Assembly: GCA_902771785.1 (NCBI GenBank)
Contig: CACXYH010000017.1
Span: 1-39,944 of the forward strand
Direction of reading: 5' to 3'
Length of the DNA: 39,944 nt
Origin: an uncultured Prevotellaceae bacterium
GTDB lineage: Bacteria > Bacteroidota > Bacteroidia > Bacteroidales > Bacteroidaceae
Shown: in pieces, positions 39,345 through 39,944 of the stretch
How positions within the stretch are numbered: the stretch's first letter is position 1
Layout of the letters: each line of letters begins with the position of its first letter
The notes under the pieces: model-generated
Told to the model about the DNA's origin: nothing
The model's database searches: none
Seen by the model: the letters and a program-made list of their open reading frames with translations, nothing else
Position numbers and translations under genes: made by a program

Positions 39345-39944
39345 TAATAGCCGTCTTTCTTGTATATGTGTGGCCCTTCAGGATAACGTCCGCCGAGCCC
39401 CGTTCCCAAGTGATGAACATCGCCTATACGCCGACCAGTATGAACGTCAATTTCGCAGATGTTGATTTCACCCGGCTTGATTCCTGGCCGAGTTTCGTCT
39501 GCTGCCGCTTTCCATAAGAAATAGCACTTCCCTTCGTCCCAAAAGAGGGTAGGGTCGCAACTGCCGATGGCAAAGTCAATGAATACGGGGTCGGACCATT
39601 CTTTAGATGGGTCATCTGTCCAGACGTAGAAATGGCGACGTGATGGGAAAATGGTGGTCACCATGTAATAGCGCCCCTCATGATAGCGGATGGTTGGAGC
39701 ATAGATGCCCGCATTAGTCCAACCCAGTTCCGGCTGGTTCTGTGTGTAAAGCCCCGAGAGGTCAAGCTGCGACTTGCGCGAGAGGCAATTACCTACCTGT
39801 TCCCAATGTATCAAGTCTTTGCTGTGAAATACAGGTACTCCTGGAAAATACTGGAACGTGCTGTTGACAAGGTAGAAATCCTTCCCGTCTGTACACACAC
39901 TTGGGTCGGCATGAAAGCCGGGAAGCACAGGGTTGCGGTAGCCT
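39344..39944 (-). CDS. GH43 glycosidase, N-terminal part (5' end outside window, ends at frameshift)
   Basis: The frame runs to the window edge; the edge codons read GYRNPVLPGFHADPSV, the usual GH43 opening, so the true start lies beyond base 39944. All three catalytic acids are visible: the base in FHADPS, the pKa-modulating Asp in GSCDPTLFWD, and the general acid Glu in RYPEGPHIYKKDGY. The family splits xylan or arabinan side chains (beta-xylosidase or alpha-L-arabinofuranosidase). The chain stops at TAA 39346-39344, well short of a complete five-bladed propeller, and its natural continuation is the next frame. A frameshifted pseudogene is the simplest reading. Confidence 0.88.
   Translation of the reverse strand, partial: GYRNPVLPGFHADPSVCTDGKDFYLVNSTFQYFPGVPVFHSKDLIHWEQVGNCLSRKSQLDLSGLYTQNQPELGWTNAGIYAPTIRYHEGRYYMVTTIFPSRRHFYVWTDDPSKEWSDPVFIDFAIGSCDPTLFWDEGKCYFLWKAAADETRPGIKPGEINICEIDVHTGRRIGDVHHLGTGLGGRYPEGPHIYKKDGY

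Overview
The window reads as chromosomal DNA of a Bacteroidales bacterium, most likely Prevotellaceae. The reasons are SusC/SusD outer-membrane pairs, Bacteroidetes-type promoters (TTTG, about 19 bp, TAnnTTTG) in front of most transcription units, start codons with A-rich leaders instead of Shine-Dalgarno sites, a fused SecDF, surface-lipoprotein B12 uptake genes, and secreted proteins ending in the short 'Y-x-x-x-G-(K/Q)...GK-K-FVK' tail common in Prevotella. Coding DNA is GC-rich and the spacers are AT-rich. I found no tRNA, rRNA, insertion sequence, prophage or CRISPR array.

Layout. (1) 2-409: the 3' end of an unknown gene, then a strong two-way terminator. (2) 581-3555, minus strand: a nitrilase-superfamily amidase, iorA and iorB, for 2-oxo-acid metabolism. 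(3) 3723-14467, plus strand: an exported Asp-box (sialidase-like) protein, a secreted protein made of two near-identical 227-residue repeats, a SusC/SusD pair with a small lipoprotein, then an exported caspase-like protease with a CsgG/FlgT-like partner. (4) 14435-16461, minus: DUF3737 and a PatB/MalY aminotransferase, translationally coupled. (5) 16571-24237, minus: a vitamin B12 uptake operon led by a cobalamin riboswitch (btuB, btuG, surface protein, DUF4465 protein, btuF, btuC) with no ATPase gene. (6) 24442-33587: Na/Pi cotransporter, nucleoside kinase, SecDF, EEP-family hydrolase and rhomboid protease. (7) 33826-34098: HU protein. (8) 34175-37975, minus: a fructan cassette (GH32, MFS permease, fructokinase). 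(9) 38123-39944, minus: a 42-residue membrane peptide gene and a GH43 glycosidase broken into two frames.

The least explained structure is non-coding. Three spacers (24341-24450, 27977-28108, 38279-38366) each hold 4-6 imperfect units repeated at exactly 22 bp. Each array has its own core word, and each lies just downstream of a stop codon. In two arrays the core flips orientation without losing the 22-bp phase. A separate 21-bp AT-rich array (24260-24322) lies next to the first one, upstream of the btuB promoter, and a 17-bp perfect inverted repeat flanks an AT-rich segment at 28132-28267. I do not recognise a described element that matches these arrays.
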